Assembly: GCA_016297495.1 (NCBI GenBank)
Contig: JAEDGN010000012.1
Span: 1-48,127 of the forward strand
DNA length: 48,127 nt
DNA from: Coprococcus sp.
GTDB lineage: Bacteria > Bacillota > Clostridia > Lachnospirales > Lachnospiraceae
Direction: 5' to 3'
Shown: one piece after another, positions 1 to 9,400 of the stretch
Position numbering within the stretch: position 1 is the stretch's first letter
Layout of the letters: each line of letters begins with the position of its first letter
Notes under the pieces: generated by a model
Seen by the model: the letters and a program-made list of their open reading frames with translations, nothing else
The model's database searches: none
Told to the model about the DNA's origin: nothing
Made by a program: the position numbers and the translations under genes

Positions 1-568
1 CATTATGCCATACCTCCGGCCTTGTGTACTGCGGATACTCCAGCAGACCGTCCTGAAAAGAGTCATAAGCCGCAGATTCGCTGTTATTGAGCACACCCGG
101 CACCAGCCTGGCAATGGTATCGATCATCACCATGGCCGGGAGCTCTCCGCCCGTCAGCACATAGTCTCCGATGGACAGATTGTCCGTCACGATCTCATCC
201 AGCACACGCTCATCAATACCTTCATAATGGCCGCAGAGGAATATGATTGCTTCCTCTTTTGACAGCTCTTCTGCAATATCCTGGCTGAATACACGGCCCT
301 GGGGCGTCATATAGATGACCCTCGGCTTTTTCTCCATATCCTTTACAATATCCATATAACAGTCATAGACCGGTCCCGGCTGCATGACCATACCGGCGCC
401 GCCGCCGTATGGATAATCATCCACATGCTTATGCTTATCTGTCGAATAATCGCGGATATTGACCGCATTCAGTCCGATGACGCCCTTTCTCACGGCACGT
501 CCGATCACACTGTCCGACAATCCCTGCATGATCATATCAGGAAATAATGTCATTACATGAAAATCCAT
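1..568 (-). CDS. trmD: tRNA (guanine-N1)-methyltransferase TrmD, 3' end cut by window edge
   Basis: TrmD makes m1G37 in tRNAs with a G at position 36, using S-adenosylmethionine, which prevents +1 frameshifting. The frame reads from an ATG at 568 (start MDFHVMTLFPDM) to the window edge, giving the first 189 residues. The trefoil-knot SAM-binding signatures are present: PYGGGAGMVMQPGP at about residue 58 and SIGDYVLTGGELPAM at about 132. The C-terminal tRNA-binding domain is outside the window. It follows rimM by 14 bases in the usual rpsP-khpA-rimM-trmD order. Nothing in the visible part looks broken. Confidence 0.96.
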   Translation of the reverse strand, partial: MDFHVMTLFPDMIMQGLSDSVIGRAVRKGVIGLNAVNIRDYSTDKHKHVDDYPYGGGAGMVMQPGPVYDCYMDIVKDMEKKPRVIYMTPQGRVFSQDIAEELSKEEAIIFLCGHYEGIDERVLDEIVTDNLSIGDYVLTGGELPAMVMIDTIARLVPGVLNNSESAAYDSFQDGLLEYPQYTRPEVWHN

Positions 569-582
569 GAATCCTTCCCCTA

Positions 583-1092
583 TCAGTCAAGCAGTCCCGG
601 CATAATATGGGCCGTTACCTGCTGTTTTTCAAGATCAACATCCAAAATACAGTCTCTGATCACCGGAAGCAGCACTTCCTTTCCATCAGGACGCTTTACC
701 ACATAGACATCATTGGCTCCGGTCTGCAAAACCTCCGTCAATTCGCCAAAATCCTCACCTTCATCGGTCACCACATGAAGCCCGATCAGATCACAGATAA
801 AATACTCATCCTCTTCCAGTTCCACGGCCTGATCCCGCGTCACCAGGAGATCTCTGCCTTTATATGGCATCAGATCATCAATGGAGCCAAACTCCCTGAA
901 TTTTAAAATCACCATCTGCTTGAAAAACTTCACACTCTCAATATGAAGCTCTTTATATTCCTTACCGGTATCCAGGATACAGGTCTTCAGCTTTTTAAAG
1001 CGCGCCACATCATCCGTTGTGGGATAAATCTTTGCCTCTCCCCGCACACCATGGGTGGAGGAAATAACACCTACACGTAAATATTTTTCCAT
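583..1092 (-). CDS. rimM: Ribosome maturation factor RimM
   Basis: RimM binds ribosomal protein S19 and helps mature the head of the 30S subunit. The protein has 169 residues, the usual length. The N-terminal RimM beta-barrel begins YLRVGVISSTHGVRGE and the C-terminal PRC-barrel carries the ANDVYVV and EVLLPVI motifs. The ATG at 1092 is chosen because GGAAA lies a few bases upstream and because the family starts close to the RVG motif; a 10-codon upstream extension is unlikely. It is separated from khpA by a small terminator-like hairpin, so its expression may be lower than that of rpsP and khpA. Confidence 0.95.
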   Translation of the reverse strand: MEKYLRVGVISSTHGVRGEAKIYPTTDDVARFKKLKTCILDTGKEYKELHIESVKFFKQMVILKFREFGSIDDLMPYKGRDLLVTRDQAVELEEDEYFICDLIGLHVVTDEGEDFGELTEVLQTGANDVYVVKRPDGKEVLLPVIRDCILDVDLEKQQVTAHIMPGLLD

Positions 1093-1111
1093 CAGTTTCC
1101 TTTCCCATATC

Positions 1112-1142
1112 GAAAAAGGCATTGACCTTCCGCCAATGCCTT
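1112..1142 (-). terminator. Terminator-like hairpin between khpA and rimM
   Basis: AAGGCATTG (1116-1124) and CAATGCCTT (1134-1142) form a perfect 9-bp stem with a 9-base loop. On the minus strand the stem is followed by five U. This has the form of an intrinsic terminator inside an operon and probably gives partial read-through into rimM-trmD. Confidence 0.7.
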
Positions 1143-1146
1143 AATT

Positions 1147-1377
1147 TTACTGCAAGATTTCCACGATGACCTTCTTGTCATCCTTCGATGCCGCAGATTT
1201 GACAACAGTACGGATTGCCTTTGCGATCCGTCCCTGCTTGCCGATAACCTTGCCCATATCCTCAGGCGCTACCTTCAGCTCAAGGACTATGGATTTATCT
1301 GTTACAGTTTCTGTAACGACAACTTCTTCCGGGTGATCTACAAGTGAGGCAGCAATGACTTCTACTAATTCCTTCAT
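1147..1377 (-). CDS. khpA: KH-domain RNA-binding protein KhpA (YlqC)
   Basis: A small KH-domain RNA-binding protein of 76 residues, the family's normal size. In Gram-positives it pairs with KhpB/EloR and affects cell division and small-RNA biology. The KH type-II core with the GxxG loop reads GKVIGKQGRIAKAIRTVV at about residues 41-58. The ATG at 1377 is preceded by GGAGG at a spacing of 7, so a longer upstream frame is rejected. It sits between rpsP and rimM, its conserved position. Confidence 0.95.
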   Translation of the reverse strand: MKELVEVIAASLVDHPEEVVVTETVTDKSIVLELKVAPEDMGKVIGKQGRIAKAIRTVVKSAASKDDKKVIVEILQ

Positions 1378-1401
1378 TCTAATTCCTCCACTGTAAATCA
1401 A

Positions 1402-1647
1402 TTATTTAATAATACCAGCATTCTTGAAAAGTCTGCCGACAACTTCTGTTGGCTGTGCGCCGTTAGCTAACCACTTCTGAGCGAGTTCTTCGTTAACCTT
1501 TACTTCGCTTGGCTCAACATTTGGATTATAGTAACCGATCTCTTCGATGAATCTGCCATCTCTTGGAGATCTGGAGTCTGCTACAATGATTCTATAAAAA
1601 GGAGCCTTCTTCTGACCCATTCTTCTTAATCTGATCTTAACTGCCAT
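1402..1647 (-). CDS. rpsP: 30S ribosomal protein S16
   Basis: S16 is a structural protein of the 30S body. It has 81 residues, beginning MAVKIRLRRMGQKKAPFYRI and carrying the S16 signature GRFIEEIGYYNPN. The ribosome binding site AGGAGGTG lies just upstream. It is 24 bases from khpA and 29 bases from ffh, on the same strand and almost certainly co-transcribed with both. Confidence 0.98.
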   Translation of the reverse strand: MAVKIRLRRMGQKKAPFYRIIVADSRSPRDGRFIEEIGYYNPNVEPSEVKVNEELAQKWLANGAQPTEVVGRLFKNAGIIK

Positions 1648-1676
1648 GTTCTGTTCACCTCCTGATTATTTATTGA

Positions 1677-3020
1677 TTATATACTAAAAGGAAATTTAAA
1701 CTTTCCTCTTTTGCCTGCCTTTGGCATGCTGCCGCCGAACTGCTTCATCATCTTCTTCATCTGATCCAGCATCTTGGACAGCTTGTTGACCTCACTGATA
1801 TCCACACCGGCACCCATGGCAATTCGCTTCTTGCGGCTTGGATTCAGCAGATCCGGATTGGATCTCTCCTCCGGTGTCATGGAAAGGATAATGGCTTCGA
1901 TCCGGTTAAACTGGCTGTCATCAACTTCCACATTCTTCAGCTGACTGCCGACACCCGGAAGCATGGACAGCATATCTGCCACACCGCCCATATTCTTGAC
2001 CTGATTCAGAGAATCCAGAAGATCATCATATCCGAAGGTCGCCTTCTTGATCTTCTGATTCAGCTCTCTGGCCTTCGTCTCATCGATCTGGGCCTGTGCC
2101 TTGTCGATCAGTGTCAGAATATCACCCATACCAAGGATTCTCGATGCCATACGATCCGGATAGAACTGTTCGAGATCGGACAGCTTCTCTCCCATACCGA
2201 CGTAGAGAATCGGTTTGCCGGTCACTGCCCTGATGGATAATGCCGCACCGCCTCGGGTATCGCCATCCATCTTGGTCAGGATCACACCGTCGATCTCAAT
2301 CTGTTCGTTGAAGGACTTGGCTACATTGACCGCATCCTGACCGGTCATGGCATCCACCACGAAAATGGTCTGATCAACCTTCACGGCTGCCTGAATATTG
2401 GCGAGCTCCTCCATCATAGTCTCATCTACGTGAAGTCGTCCGGCCGTATCAAGGATCACCACATTGAAATCATTGGCTTTCGCATGCTCTACCGCCGCCT
2501 TCGCAATATCCACGGGATTCTGATGATCACCCATGGAGAAAACAGGAACCCCCTGCTTCTCACCATTGACCTGCAGCTGCCTGATAGCCGCCGGTCTGTA
2601 GACGTCACATGCCACCAGAAGCGGCTTGCGACCCTTTGCCTTCAGCTTGCCTGCAATCTTGGCCGATGTGGTCGTCTTACCTGCACCCTGAAGACCTGCC
2701 ATCATAATAACGGTCAGCTCATTGGTATTGTTCAGACGAATCTCTGTGGTCTCACTGCCCATAAGAGCAACCATCTCTTCATTGACGATCTTGATCACCA
2801 TCTGTCCCGGTGTCAGGCTGTTCATCACATCCTGTCCTACAGCCCTCTCCGTTACGGAGTTGATGAACTGCTTCACAACCTTGAAGTTGACATCCGCTTC
2901 CAGCAGAGCCATCTTAACCTCCTTCAGTGATGCCTTCACATCTGCTTCTGTTAAACGGCCCTTGCTTCTTAAATTTTTGAAAACATTCTGCAATTTATCC
3001 GATAAACTCTCAAATGCCAT
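1677..3020 (-). CDS. ffh: Signal recognition particle GTPase Ffh
   Basis: Ffh is the protein subunit of the signal recognition particle. It binds the signal peptides of nascent chains and 4.5S/6S RNA, then docks on FtsY. The protein has 447 residues. The N domain starts at MAFESLSDKL. The G domain shows G1 GLQGAGKTTT (about residue 108), the DTAGR motif (about 191) and TKMDGD (about 250). The C-terminal M domain is methionine-rich (LSKMLDQMKKMMKQFGG). Its partner ftsY lies about 10 kb upstream in the same direction; in related genomes only ylxM usually separates them. Confidence 0.98.
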   Translation of the reverse strand: MAFESLSDKLQNVFKNLRSKGRLTEADVKASLKEVKMALLEADVNFKVVKQFINSVTERAVGQDVMNSLTPGQMVIKIVNEEMVALMGSETTEIRLNNTNELTVIMMAGLQGAGKTTTSAKIAGKLKAKGRKPLLVACDVYRPAAIRQLQVNGEKQGVPVFSMGDHQNPVDIAKAAVEHAKANDFNVVILDTAGRLHVDETMMEELANIQAAVKVDQTIFVVDAMTGQDAVNVAKSFNEQIEIDGVILTKMDGDTRGGAALSIRAVTGKPILYVGMGEKLSDLEQFYPDRMASRILGMGDILTLIDKAQAQIDETKARELNQKIKKATFGYDDLLDSLNQVKNMGGVADMLSMLPGVGSQLKNVEVDDSQFNRIEAIILSMTPEERSNPDLLNPSRKKRIAMGAGVDISEVNKLSKMLDQMKKMMKQFGGSMPKAGKRGKFKFPFSI

Positions 3021-3036
3021 AGCATCGCCTCCGGTT

Positions 3037-3396
3037 CTACAATTCTTCTACGATTGTATTGGACAGCATCTCAATCCTGTTAATACACTCGATCATCCTC
3101 TGATGATCATCCTGATGCTCAAGGATCTCGTTCGCATATCGATTAATCTCTGCAACCCGCTCCTTCGTCTGGATAAATTTCGCAACAAGATGAAGCTTCG
3201 CCTCATATCCCTGTAACTGCTTCCGGCAGCGTTTCACGATATCGTAAACGCCCTGCCTGCTGATCTCGCGGTCCTCGGCAATCTCACTCAAAGAAAGATC
3301 ATTCAGCACGAAATCCTCATAAATCAGCTTCTGATGCTCTGTCAGCAGCTCACCATAGAAATCATAAAGCAACGCTTCTTCTAAAAACTTCTCCAT
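3037..3396 (-). CDS. ylxM: YlxM/P13-like SRP-associated HTH protein
   Basis: A 119-residue protein of the YlxM family, which has a sigma-70 region-4-like helix-turn-helix and is linked to SRP in Gram-positives. The HTH reads SLSEIAEDREISRQGVYDIV at about residues 36-55. The C-terminal half is helical. The start at 3396 (MEKFLEEALLYDFYG) matches the family; GGTGG upstream is a modest ribosome binding site lying inside a large palindrome. Its own promoter lies just upstream, so ylxM-ffh-rpsP can be transcribed independently of the Wadjet genes. An autoregulatory role for the HTH is possible but not shown. Confidence 0.93.
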   Translation of the reverse strand: MEKFLEEALLYDFYGELLTEHQKLIYEDFVLNDLSLSEIAEDREISRQGVYDIVKRCRKQLQGYEAKLHLVAKFIQTKERVAEINRYANEILEHQDDHQRMIECINRIEMLSNTIVEEL

Positions 3397-3403
3397 AAAC
3401 AGC

Positions 3404-3437
3404 ACCACCTGTAAAGTACTTTTACTTTACAGGTGGT
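3404..3437. promoter_or_regulatory. Perfect 15-bp palindrome at the ylxM transcription start (operator or RBS-masking hairpin)
   Basis: ACCACCTGTAAAGTA (3404-3418) is the exact reverse complement of 3423-3437, with a 4-base loop CTTT. It begins immediately after the -10 box, spans the expected transcription start and includes the GGTGG ribosome binding site of ylxM. It could be a repressor operator or an RNA hairpin that hides the ribosome binding site. No U tract follows, so it is not a terminator. Confidence 0.8.
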
Positions 3438-3467
3438 ATTGTAACCCATGGACCATATACTTGTCAA
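3438..3467 (-). promoter_or_regulatory. Promoter for ylxM-ffh-rpsP
   Basis: On the minus strand TTGACA (3467-3462) is followed after 18 bases by TACAAT (3443-3438). This is a strong vegetative-type promoter placed about 40 bases before the ylxM start. It restarts transcription after the defence genes. Confidence 0.75.
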
Positions 3468-3492
3468 CAGTTTTTTTAATTTTTTATTACAT

Positions 3493-5088
3493 TTATACAA
3501 TTGCCTCAATCACAGTTTTTTGACCCAGTTTTATTTCTTTTACACCAATTTCTTTATTTTTATTAAAATTAAAACTTAGCATGTACCCTTTCTTCAGATG
3601 ATAATAATCCAAATAGTCTAACAGCTGGTTCTCACCTCTTGTATTATAAGCATCTCCACGCCATATCTTCATTTCAATAATGAACTGTTCCCCTTGATAA
3701 TCTACTATTAAATCAGTTCGTTCCATGTTGCGGGTCTGAGCTTCAACATAATAATTGCCTGTTCCATTAATAATAGGTTTCAGATACAACATAAAATAAC
3801 GTCTGCCATCTTCCTCATAAAACTTTTCTCCCTGATCACCATAAATATCATCAAAAGAAACTACGAATCTCTCCAGGATCAGTTTCATATTCAAATGACC
3901 ATCTATGATAAACTGATTCTTATTCTGGCAGGCTATTCTGTATATTTCACTACTCTGTACCTCTGGCAAAGCCAGAAACATATTATAAAGACGAGTTTCA
4001 AAAATCCGATTAGCAATGACAACATAACCTTTATCAGCTTTTACAAATCCAAACATCAATGCCGTATCAATAGCCGGATCATCGGGATTATATACGATAG
4101 TCTGCCCCTGAAACAGCAAAAGATAAATGATATTCTTCAATTCCGGATAATCATTGAGTTTACCGCTTAGAGATTCAAACAATGTGTTTTTCTCCCCAAG
4201 AAGAATTTTCACAGCTTCCAGAAAACCTTCCTTTGTCCATGCACTTGTTCTGGAAGGAAAATTTTCGCTTTCTGAAACTCTTTCATCAATCAGCTTGCAG
4301 AGTTTTGAGACCAGATAAGGATAACCTGCTGTATAGGCATATAGCAATCCTGCAATCTCCCCTATATCCATTCCGGTTCTATAATCATCTTCATAATCTT
4401 TAAGCATTCCTGCAATATCTTTTGCAGAAAAACTCATGTCTACAAGAAAATCAGCCGCAATATTCCATGGACTATTCTGTTTATGTTCATCATCCGTCCG
4501 CAATTTGCGTCTGATATTTTTCACATCATATACGCCCGCCAGAATCACTGACTGAAAAGTCGGCTTTATATCTCTGTTTATATAATACCCTCTCAATTGC
4601 GCCAGAAAGTCAAGAAATACCTGATTATTAGCCGCACTGTCTACTTCATCTATAAGTAATACAATTGGTTTTGGGGCAGCCGAACATACTTTGCTTAAAT
4701 ATCTGAAAAGTTCAAAAAGTTCAAACCTTCCATTATCATTTACAAGTGCTTCTTTCAGCAAAAATGTCTGCTCCGGAGAAATCGCTTCTTCCAGATTCTC
4801 CAGACTATCTAAAAAATCCTCTGCAAATGCTACTGAAAATGTATTTTCATTTCTGAACTTCGATGTACTCATCATTTGAAAATCCAAACTGATCACCACA
4901 TAATCATTTTTCAGAAACTGCCTTAATGCACGAAGTGTTGTTGTCTTGCCATACTGTCTGGCACGATTAATTGTAAAATACTCGCCTTTATCAATCATTG
5001 CCTTTATCTTTTGAAGTTTAGGCTCAATATCTACCATATAGTGAAACCCCGGTTTACAATCAGCAGTCACATTAAAATATCTCATCAT
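3493..5088 (-). CDS. AAA ATPase fused to a PD-(D/E)XK nuclease domain, adjacent to Wadjet
   Basis: A 531-residue protein. The N-terminal AAA-like ATPase has a P-loop variant NRARQYGKTTT at about residues 40-50 and Walker B IVLLIDEVDSA near residue 140. The C-terminal third carries a PD-(D/E)XK-type nuclease pattern, RTDLIVDY followed by FIIEMKIW (D...ExK), near residues 460-480, and then a conserved-looking QLLDYLDYY. The architecture resembles the AAA-ATPase_like/DUF1703 families, common in gut Clostridia and Bacteroidetes and of unproven function. It starts 23 bases after jetD with an AAGGTGG site, so it is probably co-transcribed. Its base use is visibly AT-richer than that of the jet genes, which suggests separate acquisition. 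Whether it takes part in defence is inference. The ATG at 5085 is an alternative start. Confidence 0.85.
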   Translation of the reverse strand: MMRYFNVTADCKPGFHYMVDIEPKLQKIKAMIDKGEYFTINRARQYGKTTTLRALRQFLKNDYVVISLDFQMMSTSKFRNENTFSVAFAEDFLDSLENLEEAISPEQTFLLKEALVNDNGRFELFELFRYLSKVCSAAPKPIVLLIDEVDSAANNQVFLDFLAQLRGYYINRDIKPTFQSVILAGVYDVKNIRRKLRTDDEHKQNSPWNIAADFLVDMSFSAKDIAGMLKDYEDDYRTGMDIGEIAGLLYAYTAGYPYLVSKLCKLIDERVSESENFPSRTSAWTKEGFLEAVKILLGEKNTLFESLSGKLNDYPELKNIIYLLLFQGQTIVYNPDDPAIDTALMFGFVKADKGYVVIANRIFETRLYNMFLALPEVQSSEIYRIACQNKNQFIIDGHLNMKLILERFVVSFDDIYGDQGEKFYEEDGRRYFMLYLKPIINGTGNYYVEAQTRNMERTDLIVDYQGEQFIIEMKIWRGDAYNTRGENQLLDYLDYYHLKKGYMLSFNFNKNKEIGVKEIKLGQKTVIEAIV

Positions 5089-5111
5089 GCAGTCCACCTT
5101 CTTTCCAGATA

Positions 5112-6467
5112 TCAATCATTTCCGTCTATTCTATCATAACATGATTCCTGTCCTTTTTCCAGATAGCAGCGCCATATATTCTCCTGATATCCGGCCACAC
5201 CCGCCCTGCGCACAGCCCGGACTGTTTCCGCCAGTTCCTCATCCTCGATTCCATCCAGCATCCTCATCCTTCTCGATGATATCATTTCCTTTGATCTGCT
5301 CTTTTGATAATCCTGTTCCGTCATATGCCAGTATTCAAATCTTCCCCGATAATATTTTCGAAGCTTACAGGCAATCATCAGTCCTTCCGGATCAAAATCT
5401 CCGGCATACCGGATCGTTGTACCGCTTTCTGCCAGCAGATCCAGCACCAGCAGGGAACTTAGTCTCGGCTGTCCGTTCATACACATACAGGCTTTCTGTC
5501 CTTTCCAGTTTTTGCAGAGCATTGCATAAATAGAAGGATTTTCCACAATATAAATTACCTGCTCCGGACATATCATCGTATTCAGTCCGACAATGACAGA
5601 CAGGGGCAGCTGTACCATATCTCCCTCTTTGGCAAATCCATCCATGCCGCCATGCAGAGAACCGTCTTTTTTCACTGCCTGTACACCGCATAAGTGGGCA
5701 TAGTTGGAAATATCATCCAGAAGAATACCTGCCAAAAGAAAGTCCTTCTGCCGTTTCAGTGAACGAAAAACCGGGGCTGCATCATGATCCGAATATCTTT
5801 CTGACTGCCGCGCAGCCACCCACTGCACGATCATGGACAGCAGCTGTCCTTCACGGGTTCCATTGTCCAATGCATGGGGATTACCCGTAAGCTCCGCCGC
5901 AAATACAGGAAGATATTCCGTTCTCAGCTGGCGATATGGCAGACCATTGATAATGTCTGCTCCCAGAGTAAGCAGGCGACCGGTTCCCTGCATTGCTTCA
6001 GTATACTGATACTCCAATCTATTTTCCATGCTCTGCTGATACTGCTTTTTTAACCAGCTGTGAAAGCCATTTTCACCTTCCTGTACCGCAGCAATCCACT
6101 CTTTTGCCGGTGTATCTGCGTACTGTATCATGAGCTTTTCATAAAGCTGCCGCCACCGGTCGCTTTCCGCCTGTCTCTGCCCCTTTTTATCCGTCAGCTT
6201 CTCTCCGAAATACATTTCCAGAACCCCTTCCGGCTTCATACCGGCCAGCCTGCTGTCCGATAATGCCTTCTCAAACCGTTTGGCTGAGACCGATACGGAT
6301 TTCTGACCATGAAAGCTTTTCTGAAAAAATCCCTCCAGTGCTTCAATATCTTCTGAATCCAGATTTTTGAGAATCACGGTTCCGCCAAAGCAGCCATAAG
6401 AAGCATACTTTTCCCGGAAACCCTTAAACAGCCGTTCAAAGACAGCATGCTCTCTAAAATAGGTCAT
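5112..6467 (-). CDS. jetD: Wadjet JetD-like nuclease subunit (TIGR02679/DUF2399 type)
   Basis: JetD is the cutting subunit of Wadjet. It is a topoisomerase-VI-A-like protein with a Toprim fold that cleaves circular plasmid DNA once the SMC motor has extruded it. This copy has 451 residues. Toprim residues are visible: the conserved Glu in IVENPSIYA near residue 315 and the D-x-D in YAGDFDPEGLMIA near residue 360. The N-terminal part has a stretch rich in basic residues. The start at 6467 (MTYFREHAVFERLFKG) is 7 bases after the jetC stop; the frame extends further upstream into jetC but that part is low-quality sequence. The family match was made by eye. The gene looks intact. Confidence 0.88.
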   Translation of the reverse strand: MTYFREHAVFERLFKGFREKYASYGCFGGTVILKNLDSEDIEALEGFFQKSFHGQKSVSVSAKRFEKALSDSRLAGMKPEGVLEMYFGEKLTDKKGQRQAESDRWRQLYEKLMIQYADTPAKEWIAAVQEGENGFHSWLKKQYQQSMENRLEYQYTEAMQGTGRLLTLGADIINGLPYRQLRTEYLPVFAAELTGNPHALDNGTREGQLLSMIVQWVAARQSERYSDHDAAPVFRSLKRQKDFLLAGILLDDISNYAHLCGVQAVKKDGSLHGGMDGFAKEGDMVQLPLSVIVGLNTMICPEQVIYIVENPSIYAMLCKNWKGQKACMCMNGQPRLSSLLVLDLLAESGTTIRYAGDFDPEGLMIACKLRKYYRGRFEYWHMTEQDYQKSRSKEMISSRRMRMLDGIEDEELAETVRAVRRAGVAGYQENIWRCYLEKGQESCYDRIDGND

Positions 6468-6474
6468 GCACCCG

Positions 6475-9400
6475 TCATCCGGCGTAGGATTCGATCCGCT
6501 GTTCCATACTTTCTTCATCATCCAGCATCTCCCTGGCCTTTCCATTCCACAGGTAAGGCATCACTGTTACGAATTTTGCATTTCCGGGACGCAGAAGCTG
6601 ATAAATAGCCAGCGCATCCAGCGTATCACAATCACCCCAGAGCACCTGGGAATTGATAATGAAATTAAACTGAAATTCTGTCATCAGCCTGAACATATCC
6701 CTGATATTTTTATTGTCCACCCCGGCAAATGCTTCATCCAGAGATATCAGTCTCGGGGCATCTGTACGACCGCCCTGATATTTTGCCACAACCGCCGAAA
6801 ACAGCGGCACATACATGGACATGGCTTTTTCGCCGCCGCTGAAGGTGCCGAATACGCTGTTGGTCAGTTCCTTCTGCCGTTCTCCCTTTTTCTGACAGAA
6901 CAGCTGGAATTCAAACCATTTTCTGTAATCCAGCGTCTCCTTCATAACCTGGTAAAAGGAAATCATACCGCCGCTGTCTTTGGCATGCCGTCTGGCTTCC
7001 TCCACTTTGGACCGGAAATGTAATGATAATCTGGCAGCTTCATCCTCCCGCATCAGCCGGTAATCCTTTTTCAGAAGTTCCACCAGTTCACCCGTATCCA
7101 GCTGATCCTCCGTTTCCGCCGTCCTGCTCCGCCAGCGCAGACTCAGCTTCAGGCCGCTGGATGTATTCATGGCGCCCATAAGCGCATTCATTTTTGTCAC
7201 CCATGTATTGGAGCCGTTGATTTTGCCTCTGATCTTCCGGCTGACCGTATTGGCCAGGATATCCTCAAACAGTTCCCTGTCTCCTGCCCTGATCAGTTCC
7301 CGGAGTTCCGCAATATCCTCTTCCAGATGGGTCAGCAGCTTATGGAAAGGCAGCCGCACTCCCTGATACCTTGTCTGAATATCCAGACGCTTCGCTGTCG
7401 GGTCTCCCGGCCTTGCCTGACTGTCCAGTTCTCCGAACAATTCTGTCTGAGTCAGCTGATAATCCACCAGATAACCTCTGTTCTCAAAATAAACCTTATT
7501 CAGATCGCGGATAATGGTATCCTTCTGCAGGTCGCGGCAGTCTGCCGCCCGAAAAGCGTATACTTTTTCTGATTTTTTCTTTATCTCCTCCGGAATTTCC
7601 ACATAATCCAGTGACAGCTCCGATTCATAGCACCTTCTGAGATAATCATCCCTGCGCCTGCAGTCACTGATTTTTTCTCCGTCCTGAACCAGCTGCGCCC
7701 GGAGCACATCAATCTGATCACCGCACTGTGTCCTTTCTTCCACACACCGCTGCAGCCTGCCCGGATAATCCTTCAGCCACCGGATACAGGTATCCAGTCT
7801 TTCTCTGATCTCCTCATAATCTGTCAGCTTCAGCTGAGCCTGAACGGATGCATATTCTGCCTGCTCCTTCTTCAGAACATTTTCCGCTTTGCCGGCATCA
7901 TAACGGATCTGCTCCATATCTCCGTCCAGTTCTTCCATTCTCTCCTGCAATTCTTCCAGATGACGGACCATCTGAATATAAATCTCATGGCAGGATTTCA
8001 GCCTGAAAAAGCATTGTCCATAATGTCTGGCCGCAGCATCCGCCCTGAGAAATGTTTCATAATTGCAGGCCAGATAAAGCTTCTCCGATATCCGCAGGGC
8101 TTCTCCCTGCATCTTTTGAAGCTTTGTCCGGGCCTCCGAAAGCTTTTCCTCCAGCTCCAGGCCTTCCGCCTTCATCTGATCAACCTTTCTTTCAGCCTCC
8201 TCAAGCATCCGCCATGCCGTCCGCAGATCTCCGTCACCCGGAAGCTTTTCGTACTCAGTCTGAAGCAGCGATTTTCTCTCTTTTAGCTGCAGCATTTTCT
8301 CCTGCAGCTCATCCATTGAAGACTGAAGCTCTGCCATCCTCTGCCGGCATGAGGCCATTTTTGCCTGCCGATTCAATTCTCTGGCCCTGCTTCCCAGATA
8401 TCCGGCCTCATACTGACCTGTCACCGTTCCTGTAACAACACCAATCTGATAGGTGCCATCGGGCAGCACGGCGGTGACGCCCTCCCCGTCGTAGGCAATA
8501 CATTCCAGAATCCCGGTGACTCTCTGGTTGAAAAAGATATCATTGACGCAATCATTCAAATCCAGCACATCCAGCAGACTCCTGTCCGCACGCTCCTTCC
8601 GTGCAAACAGATACCGGTCACAGCAGCCCTCTTCCATAGCCAGCACCCGATCTCTGTACATTTCGTCCACCACCAGCGCATCCAGAATCCCCATGGACAG
8701 AAGGGCCTCTTCCAATCTGTCACAGGCCTTTTTATCAAGCGCCTGACCAAATTCCAGGACCTTATAAAATTCCTGATAAGGAATACCCATGGCTTTCAGA
8801 CGTTCCCTGTTCTTTATCACAGCTTCACTTCGCGGCGGCTCCGGCTCCTTATGCTGCTCCCACTCTTCCAGTTCCAGTTTTTTCTCATTATATGCCTCTT
8901 CAAGCTCTGCTATATCCGACTGCATTCTCTGTATGCTGCCATCCAGCACGGATCTGGCCGTGATCCAGGCATCCGCCACTGTCTGACGTACCGCGGCAAA
9001 ATCCGAGTTTCCACTGTACTCTTCTGCAAATGCGGCAAGCCCCCGGACTGTTTCCTGCTCCAGCACCAGCTCACAGTTTGATCCATTCCACTGATACAAA
9101 GCCTCCTTCCATTCATTCTGCGCCTGCACCATCTGCATCTGTGTTTCAGCCTGACGGCGCTGTGCCATATCTGTCTGACGCTGATGCTTTTCTTTTTTCT
9201 GCAGTAATTCCTCAGCCTGACGCCGCTGCATATCTGCCTCTCTTAAAATGCCAAGGCCCTGCTCAATACCTTCCCGGGTCCTGTCAAATTGCTGCTGATG
9301 CGTTTCAAACGAATCATAACCTTCCAGATTCTCCTTCAATTCGCCTCTGAAAAAGTGGTGCTCCTCAAAAGCCATATCATCCGCATCATCCTGCATCTCT

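Noticed and set aside
6468..6545. Longer jetD start overlapping the end of jetC
   Set aside because: The extra residues (MERPGRCWMMKK...) are an out-of-frame reading of jetC, and the ATG at 6467 fits a normal gene junction.
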